DNA of 64,000 nucleotides, from assembly GCF_963924675.1 (NCBI RefSeq), contig NC_089221.1, positions 91,203,835 to 91,267,834 of the forward strand, written 5' to 3'. The position numbers and the translations under genes were made by a program. Shown piece after piece: positions 11,221-23,609 of the stretch. Every line of letters begins with the position of its first letter. The first letter of the stretch is position 1. The stretch comes from Phocoena phocoena (taxonomy: Eukaryota; Chordata; Mammalia; Artiodactyla; Phocoenidae). The notes under the pieces were generated by a model. It searched no databases, was not told where the DNA came from, and saw nothing but the letters and a program-made list of their open reading frames with translations.

Positions 11221-11236
11221 GTCTTTTCTCTTTCAG
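11221..11236 (+). promoter_or_regulatory. Splice-acceptor-like tract before gag
   Basis: GTCTTTTCTCTTTCAG is a pyrimidine tract ending in CAG directly before ATG. With the donor at 7967 it would bracket and could remove the whole foreign insert. Use is untested. Confidence 0.4.
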
Positions 11237-12540
11237 ATGGACAACCGACTGTCCATCCCTCAAGATTCACCCTTAGGATGTATCCTAAAGAATCTGGCTA
11301 AATTTGATCCCTAAACCTTAAAGAGGGAACAATTAATTTTCTTTTGTAACACAGCATGGCCCTAATATAAGCTAAGAGAGGGAGAAATCTGGCCTGAAAT
11401 GGGAGTTTAAATTACAATACCATTCTCCAACTTGACCTCTTTGTCAAAAAATGGGCAAGTAGAGCAAGGTCCCTTATGTCCAGGTCTTCTTTGCCTTGAG
11501 GGAAAACCCCGAACTCTGCAAGACTTGCTGGGTAAACTCTGCTGTCTTGGCAATGCTTAATTTGTCTACCAAAGCTCCCTCCCCTTCTCCTGATGATACA
11601 GTCATCAGCCAGCCAATAAGTCCTGTCTACAGGAACTCCCTTCTGGGGTAAAGAAGGAGATTCAACATCATCAGACCCTTCTTCACTATACCCAACGTTG
11701 GACCCCCTGATGCTTTGCCCTATTACCCGGGATCCCATAACTCCTCAAAACTTTGTCCACTCCAGGAGGTAATAGGGCCTTCCGGGCTTCCCATAAAAGT
11801 CAGAGTTCCAATTTCCATGCAGGATCTCACTCAGATAAAACAAGATCTAGGGAAGTTTTCAGATGACCCTGAAAAATATCTAGACAAGTTCAGGCAATTA
11901 ACCCTGACCTTTGAGTTAACCTGAAGGTACCACTTTCTCCTCTGCCCAGTTGAGGGAATAAACAATGAACAATGTAAACTAACTGTAAGCAGTATAATTG
12001 TTAACTAAAACCTGTTAATTATGGTCAACTGGCCACTTATGACCAAGGACCACAAGAAAATCTCTCCACTTTCTGAGTGATTGAGAGAAGTGCTCATAAA
12101 ATACACTAATTTGGATCCTGACTCAGAGGCAGGGAAACTGGTTTTAAATGACCACTTCATCACTCAGGCTGCCTCAGACATAAGGAGGAAAATACAAAAG
12201 ATGGCCTTGGGAACAAATACCACCTCCACAGAGCTCCTTAGGGCAGCCTCCTCTGTCTTCTACAATGGAGACAGAGAGGATAAGGAGAGGGAGAAAGAAA
12301 AACACAAAGTTAAAAGGCAGGCTCAACTACTGGCAATATTACAGGTCTGACAGCCAACACCCTGTTGCTCCCAGGAGGCTCCCCCCGGCAAGTGTCATCA
12401 CTGTGGGAAACCAGAACACTGGAAGACAAACTGCCCAGAGACAAAGGGGCCCCATAAGCCATGCCCCAATACTACAAGTTTGGCCATTGGAAGAGGGACT
12501 GCTCCGAAGTCCAAAGGGACCTTGGGTTGGCCCCTGACCA
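11237..12540 (+). pseudogene. gag: Decayed retroviral gag (matrix, capsid, nucleocapsid)
   Basis: The ATG at 11237 opens a matrix-like frame that stops at 11312-11314 after 25 codons. Residue 2 is Asp (GAC) where retroviral matrix usually has the myristoylated Gly. Further matrix text continues with stops to about 11580, then a proline-rich linker. Capsid text is readable at 11715-11924 (IKQDLGKFSDDPEKYLDKF) and again at 12081-12350 after frame changes, ending in a charged Arg/Glu/Lys segment. A first CCHC zinc knuckle is intact at 12393-12434 (C-x2-C-x4-H-x4-C). The second is broken by a frameshift, with GHWKRDC still visible. The whole gene is non-functional. Confidence 0.75.
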
Positions 12541-12868
12541 AATCATGGCCTTGAAATGAAGGGGCCCTCAGCTCTGGCCAGCTCCCAAATCAAGGACCAT
12601 CATCACGGGGACAGAGCCCAGGGCAACTTTGGACGTGGCAGGCAATAAAACCTCAGATGGTCCTCAGTTAAGGGTATCAGCCCATCAATACCCAAGAGAC
12701 AAAATTATTCTACATGGGACCTTTGGATTGACCCCCCAGGACAAGTGGACAGGAACCCAACAGTCAGCAAGAGGAGGGACCCTAAACCCCTCTATGCCCC
12801 TTTTCAGCAGGAAGCAGCCAGAGAGAGATGAAGTCCATCTTCCCAAAGATTTTAGGGTCCCAACTTTT
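12541..12868 (+). pseudogene. Collapsed pol-env region of the ERV
   Basis: Only about 330 bases separate the nucleocapsid remnant from the polypurine tract, where a full element would have roughly 5 kb of pol and env. An 87-codon frame crosses it without a recognisable domain. A large internal deletion is the simplest explanation. Confidence 0.55.
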
Positions 12869-12878
12869 GAGGGGGAAA
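12869..12878 (+). promoter_or_regulatory. Polypurine tract
   Basis: GAGGGGGAAA abuts the 3' LTR, the expected plus-strand primer position. Confidence 0.8.
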
Positions 12879-13462
12879 TGTTAGTTAGCTAGTCAGACAT
12901 AAGCGGGCCCCACCCCATCCTGGGTGGGGTCATCTTTCCCTCCCCAACCTGGACACTGTGATCAGAACACACCCAGAGAGCCTCCCTCTTGTGGCCAAGA
13001 ACCACTGCTAGGTTTCCAGCCATATCAGGACCAAGCAAGATAAAACCGCTAGCAAAGATTGGCACAGGCACACCAAGATCTAAAAGGTGACTCAAAGCAA
13101 CATGAGGTTCATTATGCCATATTTGTAATAAATCAGCATTGTGGTTTTTGCTGTCAGTTTCGTTTTGGTGCTTATGGGTAAGCACCTGCGCACTAGGAGA
13201 AAAGTTATATAACCTAAAGCTGTCGATCAACTTGTCAAATGATGCAGGACACTGGGAGGGACCACCATTCTAAAAAACCCAACCCTACCCCATTGTGGGG
13301 CTGCTTCTGGTTTCCAGACAGCCTGCTCTCATCCTTTCTCAGGAGTGTACTTTCTTTTTGCTTAATAAAGCTCTTGCTACTTAAAACTGCTCTATGTCTC
13401 TCAACTGAATTCTTTCCCTCGAGAGTACAAGAACTGAGGAACTCGCCCTTCCACCGGTGACA
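12879..13462 (+). mobile_element. 3' LTR of the ERV
   Basis: Starts TGTTAGTTAGC, ends ACCGGTGACA. TATA-like AGTTATATAAC near 13204 and AATAAA at 13364-13369. Compared with the 5' LTR it has a deletion of four bases (GTCA) near 13237 and many transitions. Confidence 0.88.
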
Positions 13463-14354
13463 TTACCATGGCTAATTTCATACTTGTAATGTAAAAAGAA
13501 ATACCCTTACTTTCATATTTAAACATTCAAACTGTCATTTAGAATATTTCTGTACAGTAATTTGAGGTGTAAATTGCATTGCATGGTGATAAATAAAGAA
13601 ATCACCCCTATAAATAAAGAAATCACCCCTTCAAGTGTTCACTTCTACCATGTAACAGCTCCCATTTTGCTATTATTTCTCTCTCTCTTGCTTGTATTTG
13701 TGTGTGTGTGTGTGTGTTTCCACCAAAAAAAAAAAAATCCACTTGAGAATGAGTCAGTTATTAGGCAATATACCTGAATGAATGAACATTGGTTTACATT
13801 CAACCAGTTGTCCTTATCATTGAGAAATTTTATCCTGGCATTAGTGGTGGTGGTGAATCAGCCAGTTAACTGGAGCTCTGACTAAACAGTGATCTAAAAG
13901 TTTCTATGCACGTATACACAACCTTTTCACTTGACAAAAAGTTTTGTAAAAGAACTTTTCTTTTTCATTTTCAAAGAAAAGCTATGTTTTCTCAAAGTAA
14001 TAGAAGAATTCACTTAAATCCACAGATGGTATGAATCATTCAGGCATTCTTTTTACAAACAAGAATAAAAAATAAGTAAAGTTAACCACCAAAGTTAAAG
14101 AAATGTTGGTCTTTTTCCTGCTCATGAGCACCCTTGCTTCAAATCTTTTCCAGGACTCAATTTTTGGAGGGGGTTTTGGAGAGAAATGATGAGAGGGTAT
14201 AGAAAAGAAGAAAACCTGTCCACTGTTTTGAGCCAAAATTATTTAGTTGGGGAGAGAAATTATTATTTCAGTAAAATACTAATTACTAATTAGACTAAAT
14301 GAAATACAGTAAAAGGTTGAGTGGGTAAATTAGCATTCTAATCCTTCTTACAAT
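13463..14354. other. Unassigned flank with small repeats
   Basis: It holds a 20-base direct repeat TAAATAAAGAAATCACCCCT at 13590-13609 and 13611-13630, and a TG microsatellite at about 13697-13718. I see no gene. Confidence 0.6.
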
Positions 14355-14975
14355 GTCTATTTGTGACCAAGTCTGTTGCCCTGTAATCATACCCCTTCCC
14401 TTCCTTCCCCTCCCTTGAATGGAAACCAATTGCTCTTATCTAAGTTTCAGGAGGAAGCTGCAAAGAGAAAAACAAGAACTGGTTAGAACCAACTAGGCCC
14501 AAGATGGCAGAAGATTTGACTTCCAGTAGACCTTCATCGTAATTATATGCTCACTGTAATATACTAGCATGCTAAAACACACCAGTGACAAGACAGTTGA
14601 CAGTTGCCATGACAACAACTGGTAAAGAGGACTGAAAAGGAGTGTTGCATTAGTTCCAGGTTCAAACCATACCCCTGTTCTCAGATAAGTCATGAATATT
14701 CCTCCCACTCTTTCCAATTCCCTCCCTTTTACCTCGACCCTCGTATGCGTATGGTATCTCCATCCCAAGTGGGTTGAGAAGTTGATTTGTGAATTAAGTT
14801 TCCGCTTCTCCATTCTTCCGCCATTGAATAAAACTTGTGCTGTTTCAGTCTCAGCATTGGTTTTGTTATTGGCTGTGCAAATCTAGCAGAAAAAGAACTT
14901 CCCTGGCTGAGATAAGGGGTCTCAGCCCTGACTAGGACCCCATCTCAGGTCCAGGCAACCAACTTGATAACATTT
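14355..14975 (+). mobile_element. LTR-like element, family unknown
   Basis: It has AATAAAACTTGTGCTGTTTC at about 14826-14845 in polyadenylation position, followed by a U5-like stretch and CAACCAACTTGATAACA. An internal AAGATGGCAG and overall composition also fit an ERV LTR. I could not find a clear target-site duplication, so the edges are uncertain. Confidence 0.4.
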
Positions 14976-15346
14976 TGTGTGTGTTTTTGTTTCTTACTGC
15001 AAGGTAAACACCTTCGCTAAATGCTGTCTCACATCTGCAGGATTTTATGATTTAAATTATTAGGCTGTAATTACCAATGAAAACAATAATCTGTCCACTC
15101 AATAAAAAACTGAACATCTCTTATTCCAAAACTTATCTTCCATAAAGCAAAAGCTGCCTGAGATTTCACTATCAGAAATTTACTCTTTGTCATCTCATTT
15201 ATTTTATAAACTTAATAATGTTGCCCCTCAAAATTCCTTAACTAGAATCACCTATTTCAGTTAATTGAAATCATCTAGTCATCCAAGCTATAAACCTCTG
15301 TGCCTTTTTTCTAAATCATTTCACCTTTATAATATACTACACTTCC

Positions 15347-15455
15347 TGGATACATGTACATGTATTGCTGAGGTGCCATGCTGTGCACCTGAAGCTATCA
15401 CAACATTGTTAGCTGGCTATACTCCAACATAAAATAAAAAGTTAAATAAATATAT
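15347..15455 (+). mobile_element. L1 3'-terminal fragment
   Basis: GCACCTGAAGCTATCACAAC and TATACTCCAACATAAAATAA match the 3' tail of cetartiodactyl L1 elements, ending in an A-rich run. It is severely 5' truncated. Confidence 0.6.
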
Positions 15456-15744
15456 ACTACACTTCCAAACTCCATTAATCATTCTCTCTTCTCCATATAC
15501 CCAGTTCCAGGCCCCTTAAAAATGCTCAAGTGGAACATTACAGTTATCTCGTAACTAGTCTCACTCTTCCCAGACTACGCCTGTCAAAAGCCTCATGTTG
15601 CTTCTAAATGATGGACTTGATTAGGACATCTTGACCTAAAGGAAAAAGCAAAACAGACAAACAACAACAAAGAAAAAACCCAGATGGTTCCTGATGTTAC
15701 CTACAGAGTAAGAATCAAACGCTACTCACCGACTGGCTGAAGAC

Positions 15745-15890
15745 AGTATGGAAAGAGCATTGGTCTTACATCATTGTTGTAGTATTTATTAGCTGATTAT
15801 TCTTAAAGAAATTATTTAAACTCTCTGAGCCTTAAAGTTTAGTAATACCTAACCTAAGAAAGTTGCTGTGCTAGTAAAATGAGACCGTTC
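15745..15890 (+). mobile_element. MIR fragment
   Basis: Follows MIR order: ATGGAAAGAGCATTGGTCTT, then TTAAACTCTCTGAGCCTTAA, then TAAAATGAGACC. Confidence 0.5.
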
Positions 15891-16019
15891 ACATGAGACG
15901 GCTTAGCAGAGCAGAAAATCCAGAAATCAGTTTTTCTTCTTTCTTTACTCAATACATTCCCAGACTGCTTTGTAGATTACCTCCTGCCACACCCATCCCC
16001 TGGCAATCTGAGCTCTAAT

Positions 16020-16260
16020 ATTCCAATTTCTCACAAACATATGCATAACTATGTCTCATTTCTTCTTCCTGGAATTCTTCTCTTAGCCTTTCTCACTTGG
16101 CCAACTTGTACTCATCTTTCAAAATGCAGTTCAGGTATTACCTCTCTTGCAACAATTTCTCTAAGCCACCTGCACTCCCTAATCAGAAGAGATCTCTGAG
16201 TCCTCTGGCCTGACAACTGTACATTTCAGTGTTTTCACATGCTCTGCGTCAAGAACTGTA
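16020..16260 (+). mobile_element. L2 LINE fragment
   Basis: CTTCCTGGAATTCTTCTCTT and AATGCAGTTCAGGTATTACC correspond to the L2 3' region 'tgcctggaatgctctt ... caggtctcagctcaaatgtcacc', diverged. Confidence 0.5.
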
Positions 16261-17119
16261 AAGGATGTGAATTTTTACCTACTCTCAAGCTAACAAGTTT
16301 GCCTGTCACAGTTTCATGCTGGCAGAAGACAAGAGAATCCTGGATGAGAGATGATGGACTTCACTAATCACAGCATAGCAAGCAGCACGAGATTTACCTT
16401 CAGATTGGTTCTCCTTACTCCCCAGGTCCCGTGGTGTTGAGGCAGAGGGAGCCCAAGTGGATGCAGAGCAGGTAGTGGAATCCTGAGCATAGAGAATCTG
16501 ACTCTATTTATGGCCTTAGAGCAAATCTGTCAACCTTAGCCCCAGAGGGAAACACTGGACAATATGCAAGGTTGTACTTTGCTCCACACGGAGACACCAA
16601 CTCTACCTTCCAAGGCTTTCCCTCTACAAAATCTGTGAGAAGATAAACTAGAATGAAAGGGCAGTTAGTGCTGCTTACAAATTTTGCAGAAACCTGAGAG
16701 ATCCATGGGGAACTGTCTCTCAACACTTTCACGGGAGTTTTCCATTTGTTTCCAAGTTGGGGGAGGAAGATGCACATTGGACAGTGTCCTATTCCCAGCA
16801 GGACCCCAGTGCCAACAAAAAGGACATCTGCTAAAGAGAGGCTGCTCCAGTCTTATTCTCCCACTAGAAAATCGCCAAAGAGGAGTAAGTTAGGGTGACA
16901 GTCCAAAGCAGGCAGGGTAAGTCCAAGTTGAAGACTAGTTCCAAATGTACATATTTTTTCATTTTAGCTGTGGTGACTATAAATTATTTAAGTAAATACT
17001 TTTGACTTTAGTAAGATCATAAATCTCTAAAATTTTTCTTCTATTTTTTTTTTTTGTTGGAAAAGTCCAGGCTTTGTATCTACCAAAAATTCAGCTAGAC
17101 GCTCTGAGTCATAGCTACA
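16261..17119. other. Unassigned sequence
   Basis: Contains frames of 69 and 89 codons on opposite strands with no recognisable domain. No repeat family identified. Confidence 0.4.
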
Positions 17120-17310
17120 TCTTAATGGCACCTACTGTGAGCCTTACCCTTCATTTACATCATCTCTAATCCTCATACCAACCATGTGAGGAAATTTCCA
17201 TATTCCAAATTTTTGGAATGAGTACTTAATCCAAACTGACAGAACTAATAAGTGGAGGACCTATGTTTTTTGAACCCAGTGTATTTGTTTCTAAATTCTA
17301 TAAACTAAAC
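17120..17310 (-). mobile_element. MIR-family fragment
   Basis: CACCTACTGTGAGCC, CTCATACCAACCATGTGAGG and AATAAGTGGAGGACC match the minus-strand order of MIR3/MIR. Confidence 0.5.
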
Positions 17311-17689
17311 TTCCTCATGACATTTCTCTTCTGAGATTACTTTGCCTCCATGACCATGAGCTAAGACTGCAGCACTAAGGGAAATGGAGTTTAATTCTGG
17401 AAGTTGGCCCAGACTCAGGTCAGATGTGATCTCATGGACGGAGCTAAGTGAGAGCCACCAAGCGCAGAGACAGAAAAGCCCCTGAGTCTCACCTCACCTA
17501 CCTTTCAGTTTTGGCTAAAGCCCATCGTTAATGTAGATATAATGAAGCACAGTGTTTCTCTGTTCACTTCATAGGAAGTTTGGGGCAGCCCCTCTTTGGC
17601 AGAAGAGACAGGAATGCTTCAAAAGGCAGACCAATTTTATAAAGATTCCTATAAGCTTATAGGAATGCATTGTCCATAAAGTCCCAGAT

Positions 17690-17860
17690 GGTTTCCTGCC
17701 TCTACCACTTAGAAGATCAATTATCTAACCTCTCTGAGCCTCTGTTTCATTGTATGAAAAGTGAAAATAATAATCCCTATCTCTAAGAACGCGTAAGGAT
17801 AAAAGCAAAGAAGTATGTCAGTTGCCTAGCAAGAGTGCCTGAACCGAGAATGGTGTCCCC
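17690..17860 (+). mobile_element. MIR fragment
   Basis: TGCCTCTACCACTTAGAAGA, TCTAACCTCTCTGAGCCTCT and GTGAAAATAATAATCCCTAT follow the MIR core. Confidence 0.6.
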
Positions 17861-17877
17861 TTTTGCTCTCACCCAGA

Positions 17878-19245
<1,368 letters not shown>

Positions 19246-19259
19246 AAAAAATTTTTTTT

Positions 19260-19734
19260 GAAAAGAGGTTACAGTTTACTTGGGGAGAGAATAGAGAATA
19301 ACCAGAAGAGATGACAAAATATTCTTCAGGATGTAAGATGGAAAGAAATTTAACGCAATGGGAGTAGAAGGAAAGCTCTTATTTCCAGCCTGTGAGATTG
19401 AGAATTTCATTAAGATGAACTTGCCCTTCCTCAATCAATAGGAATAACCTATGGAGATGTCCTTCACTCTATCTAATTTACTTGCCCCCTCTTGTCCTGT
19501 TCTTTGGCTTCAGCACGATTACAGGAAGAGGAAACAGTCAGATGGAAACAAGAAAAGGCACAACTCAAGAGAATCAAACTTCTTTGTCCTTTCCAGAGAG
19601 AAAGATATTTATATCAGTTTTCCACCCAAATGTCTACCCTGTGAGTTTGCTTGGCCTTTCTGTGGTATTTGCCTAATTTTCCTTAAAGAAAAATTGCACA
19701 TTGCCTCCCAACTAAGGTTTACTAAGATCTCTTA
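19260..19734. other. Unassigned sequence
   Basis: A 94-codon frame at 19451-19735 has no recognisable domain. No repeat identified. Confidence 0.4.
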
Positions 19735-19859
19735 GTAAGGAAAATTGAAACAATGAATGTCAGCTAGGCAACTTAGCCTACCTGCCAAAATGAATTTTGC
19801 TCTTCTCACTTAACAATACACCTTGCAGTCTTTCTCATGTTAATGTATACCTCATTATT

Positions 19860-20209
19860 TTTTTAATTAATTTATTTATTTGTATACTTTTGGCTGCATT
19901 GGGTCTCCGTTGCTGCATGCAGGCTGTCTCTAGTTGCAGCGAGTGGTGGCTACTGTTTGTTGCGGTGCTTGAGCTTCTCATTGCGGTGGCTTCTCGTTAC
20001 GGAGCACTGGCTCTAGGCACGCAGGCTTCAGTAGTTGTGGCACACAGGCTCAGTAGTTGTGGCTCGCGGGCTCTAGAGTGCAGGCTCAGTAGTTGTGGCA
20101 CATGGGCTTAGTTGTCCGCAGCACGTGGGATATTCCTGGATCAGGGTTCAAACCCATGTCCCCTGCATTGGCAGGTGGATTCTTAACCACTGCGCCACCA
20201 GGGAAGTCC
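19860..20209 (-). mobile_element. CHR-1-like SINE (long form)
   Basis: Complement of the longer tRNA-derived CHR SINE: a TTTGGCTGCATTGGGTCT start, repeated CAGTAGTTGTGG units and CCACCAGGGAAGTCC end. Duplication ATACCTCATTATT (19847-19859) and ATATCTCATTATT (20210-20222), one mismatch. Confidence 0.9.
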
Positions 20210-20369
20210 ATATCTCATTATTATAAACAACTTTTTGGTATTCTATTGTATGGATGTACCACTATTTTTTTTTTTTAACAATTCACCTACTGAGGCACAT
20301 AGCTATGCTTTATTTTGTTTTGTCTTTTCAAACAGTGCTAATGTGAGCATCCTTCATTCCTAATTTTAT

Positions 20370-20705
20370 TTTTTTTAATTTATTTATTTTATTTATTTAT
20401 TTTTGGCTGCGTTGGGTCTTCGTTGCTGTGAGCAGGCTTTCTCTAGTTGCAGCATGCGGGGGCTACTCTTCGTTATGTTGTGCAGGCTTCTCATTGCAGT
20501 GGCTTCTCTTGTTGCAGAGCACAGGCTCTAGGCATGTGGGCTCAGTAGTTGTGGCTCACGGGCTCCAGAGCGCAGGCTCAGTAGTTGTGGTGCACGAGCT
20601 TAGTTGTTCTGCGGTATGTGAGATCTTCCAGAAACAGGGATCGAATCCGTATCCCCTGCATTGGCAGGTGGATGTTTAACCACTGTGCCACCAGGGAAAC
20701 CCCCC
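20370..20705 (-). mobile_element. CHR-1-like SINE (long form)
   Basis: Same long form, preceded by a TTTATTTA tail. A perfect 15-base duplication CATTCCTAATTTTAT lies at 20355-20369 and 20706-20720. Confidence 0.93.
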
Positions 20706-20824
20706 CATTCCTAATTTTATATTTGTAAGTTTGTATTTATTTTCTGATGAAGGGCTCCTGAAATTGTATAAGTTTCAGGCCTCACAACACTTAGAATCTA
20801 TTCTTTAAATATTTGACAATACCA

Positions 20825-21033
20825 TTTTTTATTTTTTTCCTGCGGTACACGGGCCTCTCACTGTTGTGGCCTCTCCCGTTGCGGAGCACAGGCTCCAGAC
20901 ACGCAGGCTCAGCGGCCATGGCTCACGGGCCCAGCCGCTCCACGGCATGTGGGATCTTTCCGGACCGGGGCACGAGCCCGTGTCCCCTGCATCGGCAGGC
21001 GGACTCTCAACCACTGCGCCACCAGGGAAGCCC
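20825..21033 (-). mobile_element. CHR-type SINE (short form)
   Basis: Complement of the short CHR SINE from GCGGTACACGGGCCTC to ACCAGGGAAGCCC, with a T-rich tail at its left. I did not find a clear target-site duplication. Confidence 0.92.
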
Positions 21034-21334
21034 TCTAGGGAATTTTTAAACCAGAAAATTAACTACCAGAATAAAACTGAATTATGAAGTGACTGTTGGG
21101 TCCAGGGTCAGGAGGGAGAAGAAACTGAGGCACAGGGACTAATCAGAAGGAGACGGCAGCAGTTCAGGGAAAATACTCAGGGCCTGTGTGAGGGAAGAAA
21201 GTGAAGGGAAGGGGAAAAAGAATTGCCATAGGACATTTGTGTAAGTAAGTACAGGCAGGTTAATGATTTGGATCTCTTTAAATATTTCTTTAATATTTTT
21301 ATATGCAAGTGGTACACACACACACACACATTTT

Positions 21335-21965
21335 TATAGACTTTATTTTTTAGAACACTTAGAATTACAGAAAAATTACTGTTTCAAATATGGTACAGAG
21401 AGATCCTATATACCGGTTTCCCCTATTTCCCTTATTTCCTGCACCCAGTTTCCCCTATTAACATCTAATATTAGTATGGTACATTTATTACAATTGATAA
21501 AAAATGTTGACATATTATTATTAACATAAGCCCATACTACATTCATATTTCCTTAGTTTTTATCTAAGGTCCTTTTTTTGTTCTAGGATCCAGGATGCTA
21601 CATTACATTTAGTCAACAGGCTGTGACAGTTTCTCAGACTTTACTTATTTTAAATAACTTGACAAGTTTGAGGAACACTGGTCTCATATTTTGTAGGATG
21701 TCCCTCAATTAGGGTTTGACTGATGTCTTTCTCATGATTAGACTGGGTTATGGTCCTTAGATGGAAGGTCACAGAGGTAAAGTCCCATTTCTCACCATAT
21801 CACATCAAGGGTACATGCTGTCAACATGACTTGTCACTGATGCTATTAACCTTGATCACTTGGCTGAGGTAGTTATTTGTCAGGTTTCTCCACTGTACAG
21901 TTATTCTTTCTCACCCTTTACAATTTTCTCTTTAAAAGGAAGTCACTATGTAAACAGAAGCACTG
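21335..21965 (-). mobile_element. Old L1M 3' region
   Basis: TTTTATAGACTTTATTTTTTAG, TGTGACAGTTTCTCAGACTT, GATGTCCCTCAATTAGGG and CTCATGATTAGACTGGGTTA follow the minus strand of an L1M 3'UTR. The same order appears in 28135-29000, so these are two copies of one family. A short AC run lies just before it (21313-21329). Confidence 0.65.
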
Positions 21966-22850
21966 GCTAGCTAAGAAACGCTTTCTTCAATTCAGCTCTG
22001 ATGGCCACTTAGACACTTCATTCAGTCACATAAGTCCAGAAGGAGTTTAAGTTCATAAGACTTAGAAATCACTTTAGCAAACATCTGTTGTGACTTGAGT
22101 AGGTTCTTGGGGGTCTCACTCCTAAACAGCCTATGAAGTATCAGTTTCAGCCATAAGCAGTGTTCTTTCCAAGGACTTGAGATGGATACACTTTCTCTCT
22201 GTAGTTCCTCAACTTTCCAGTTATTTTTTGGCTCCAGTGATAGTGGAGGATCCTTTTAGACTGACTCCTCAAGTCACTTGGCCAAGGCACACAAGTGAAA
22301 TCTGAACCCTTCCTAGCGGCCTGCCCCACCCCTGCCCAGACACCCCACCTCTGCTCTTACATCCCACAAAACTGCTGCCTTTCCTGCCGCAGCTCCACCT
22401 CTCAGTCTGAGGGTGGGATCAAGCCTCCACTGCCACCCTGCCCTGGGAACAAAACAATCTCTCCACCATCCTATTTTTAGGCCACAGCTGGGTCAAGAGA
22501 GGAAAGGTTCAAATTCCTCTCCGCCATGTCTGGGGAACTGTAGGGCTTCTTTTTCTTGGCACACTTGCAGCAAATTGGGCCCATATCCCTTTCTGCCTTG
22601 CTGATCATGCAAAACATAAACTCTTCTGATGTTAGAATGAAACCCTTTCTGTCTTAGTTTCAACCTAGGTGCCAATACATTATATGTCATAAATCAAACT
22701 CAGGGTGAGACAAATCCCATGCACAAAATTTACAAAGCAAATGTGTCAGAATCATTGCACAACTCCTGGAACCCTCAACCAAACGAGGATACCATTAGGC
22801 ATTAGAGTGTGGGGAGAGGGGAAGATTAGTGAAAAGATTTCTTTAGAGAC
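21966..22850. other. Unassigned sequence
   Basis: C/T-rich around 22310-22620. Several 60-70 codon frames without domains. No gene or repeat family identified. Confidence 0.4.
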
Positions 22851-22854
22851 AGCT

Positions 22855-23472
22855 GTGTTAGTCACTTTAACACAGTGTTCTGTGTTCTTCCTATGTTTTC
22901 CTCTAAGAGTTTTATAGTGCCTGGTCTTACATTTAGGTCTTTAATCCATTTTGAGTTTATTTTTGTGTATGGTGTTAGGGAGTATTCTAATTTCATTCAA
23001 GAGAATGCAAGAGATCTCTGTGCATTAATTTTGTATCCTGCAACTTTACCAAATTCATTGATTAGCTCTAGTAGTTTTCTGGTGGCATCTTTAGGATTAT
23101 GTATGTATAGTATCATGTCATCTGCAAACAGTGGCAGCTTTACTTCTTCTTTTCTAATTTGCATTACTTTTATTTCTTTTTCTCCTCTGATTGCCATGGC
23201 TAGGACTTCCAAAACTATGTTGAATAATAGTGGCAAGAGTGGACATCCTTATCTTGTTCCTGATCTTAGAGGAAATGCTTTCAGTTTTTCACCATTGCAA
23301 ATGATGTTTGTTGTGGGTTTGTCATATATGGCCTTTATTATGTTGAGGTAGGTTTCCTCTATGCCCACTTTCTGGAGCGTTTTTATCATAAATGGTCGTT
23401 GAATTTTGTCAAAAGCTTTTTCTGCATCTATTGAGGTGATCATATGGTTTTTCTTCTTCAATTTGTTAATAT
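22855..23472 (-). mobile_element. L1 ORF2 fragment with internal deletion
   Basis: On the minus strand it encodes decayed reverse transcriptase. Readable parts are [20 protein letters not shown] (23249-23476), then FADDMILYI with the catalytic FADD (22997-23236). At about 22998 the text jumps to a part that in the L1 at 38.9 kb lies some 600 bases further along ORF2, near [13 protein letters not shown]. The junction shows an internal deletion. The plus-strand 158-codon frame here is only its complement. Confidence 0.8.
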
Positions 23473-23609
23473 CCACCTTAAGTTTTTTGATAGGGACTTT
23501 TATGGGATCACATGGAACGTTTTGAAATATGTCTGCATAGTTGAGCGATACAGCATACAGGAGCCTGTCTCTCAGAAGACAAAATTAAAAAGTGCTCTAG
23601 CATCAAAAC

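Larger units (their letters stand above)
6942..13462 (+). mobile_element. Endogenous retrovirus (class I, gamma-like), defective
   Basis: Two related LTRs (6942-7545 and 12879-13462) bound the element. A tRNA-His-like primer site follows the 5' LTR and a polypurine tract GAGGGGGAAA precedes the 3' LTR. Flanking TTAC (6938-6941) and TTAC (13463-13466) give a 4-base (possibly 5-base, ATTAC) target duplication, so the outer boundaries are original. By eye about two dozen differences and an indel separate the last 260 bases of the two LTRs, so it is old. The interior keeps a decayed gag, but nearly all pol and env are absent from their usual place. An integrase fragment sits before gag, and a foreign-looking LTR lies in the leader. 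It cannot encode a complete virus. Confidence 0.85.
19735..20790 (-). mobile_element. Old L1M LINE fragment split by two CHR-1-like SINEs
   Basis: The pieces TTGCAGTCTTTCTCATGTTA, TTTTTGGTATTCTATTGTATGGATGTACC and CAATTCACCTACTG follow the minus strand of the L1 ORF2-end/3' region. They are continuous once the SINEs at 19860-20209 and 20370-20705 are removed. Confidence 0.6.

Noticed and set aside
15340..15355. 16-bp perfect palindrome ATACATGTACATGTAT
   Set aside because: Low-complexity alternating sequence beside an L1 tail; no further support for a binding site.
22875..23351. 158-codon plus-strand frame with membrane-like text
   Set aside because: It is the complement of an L1 reverse-transcriptase fragment; hydrophobic text arises from complementing A-rich codons.
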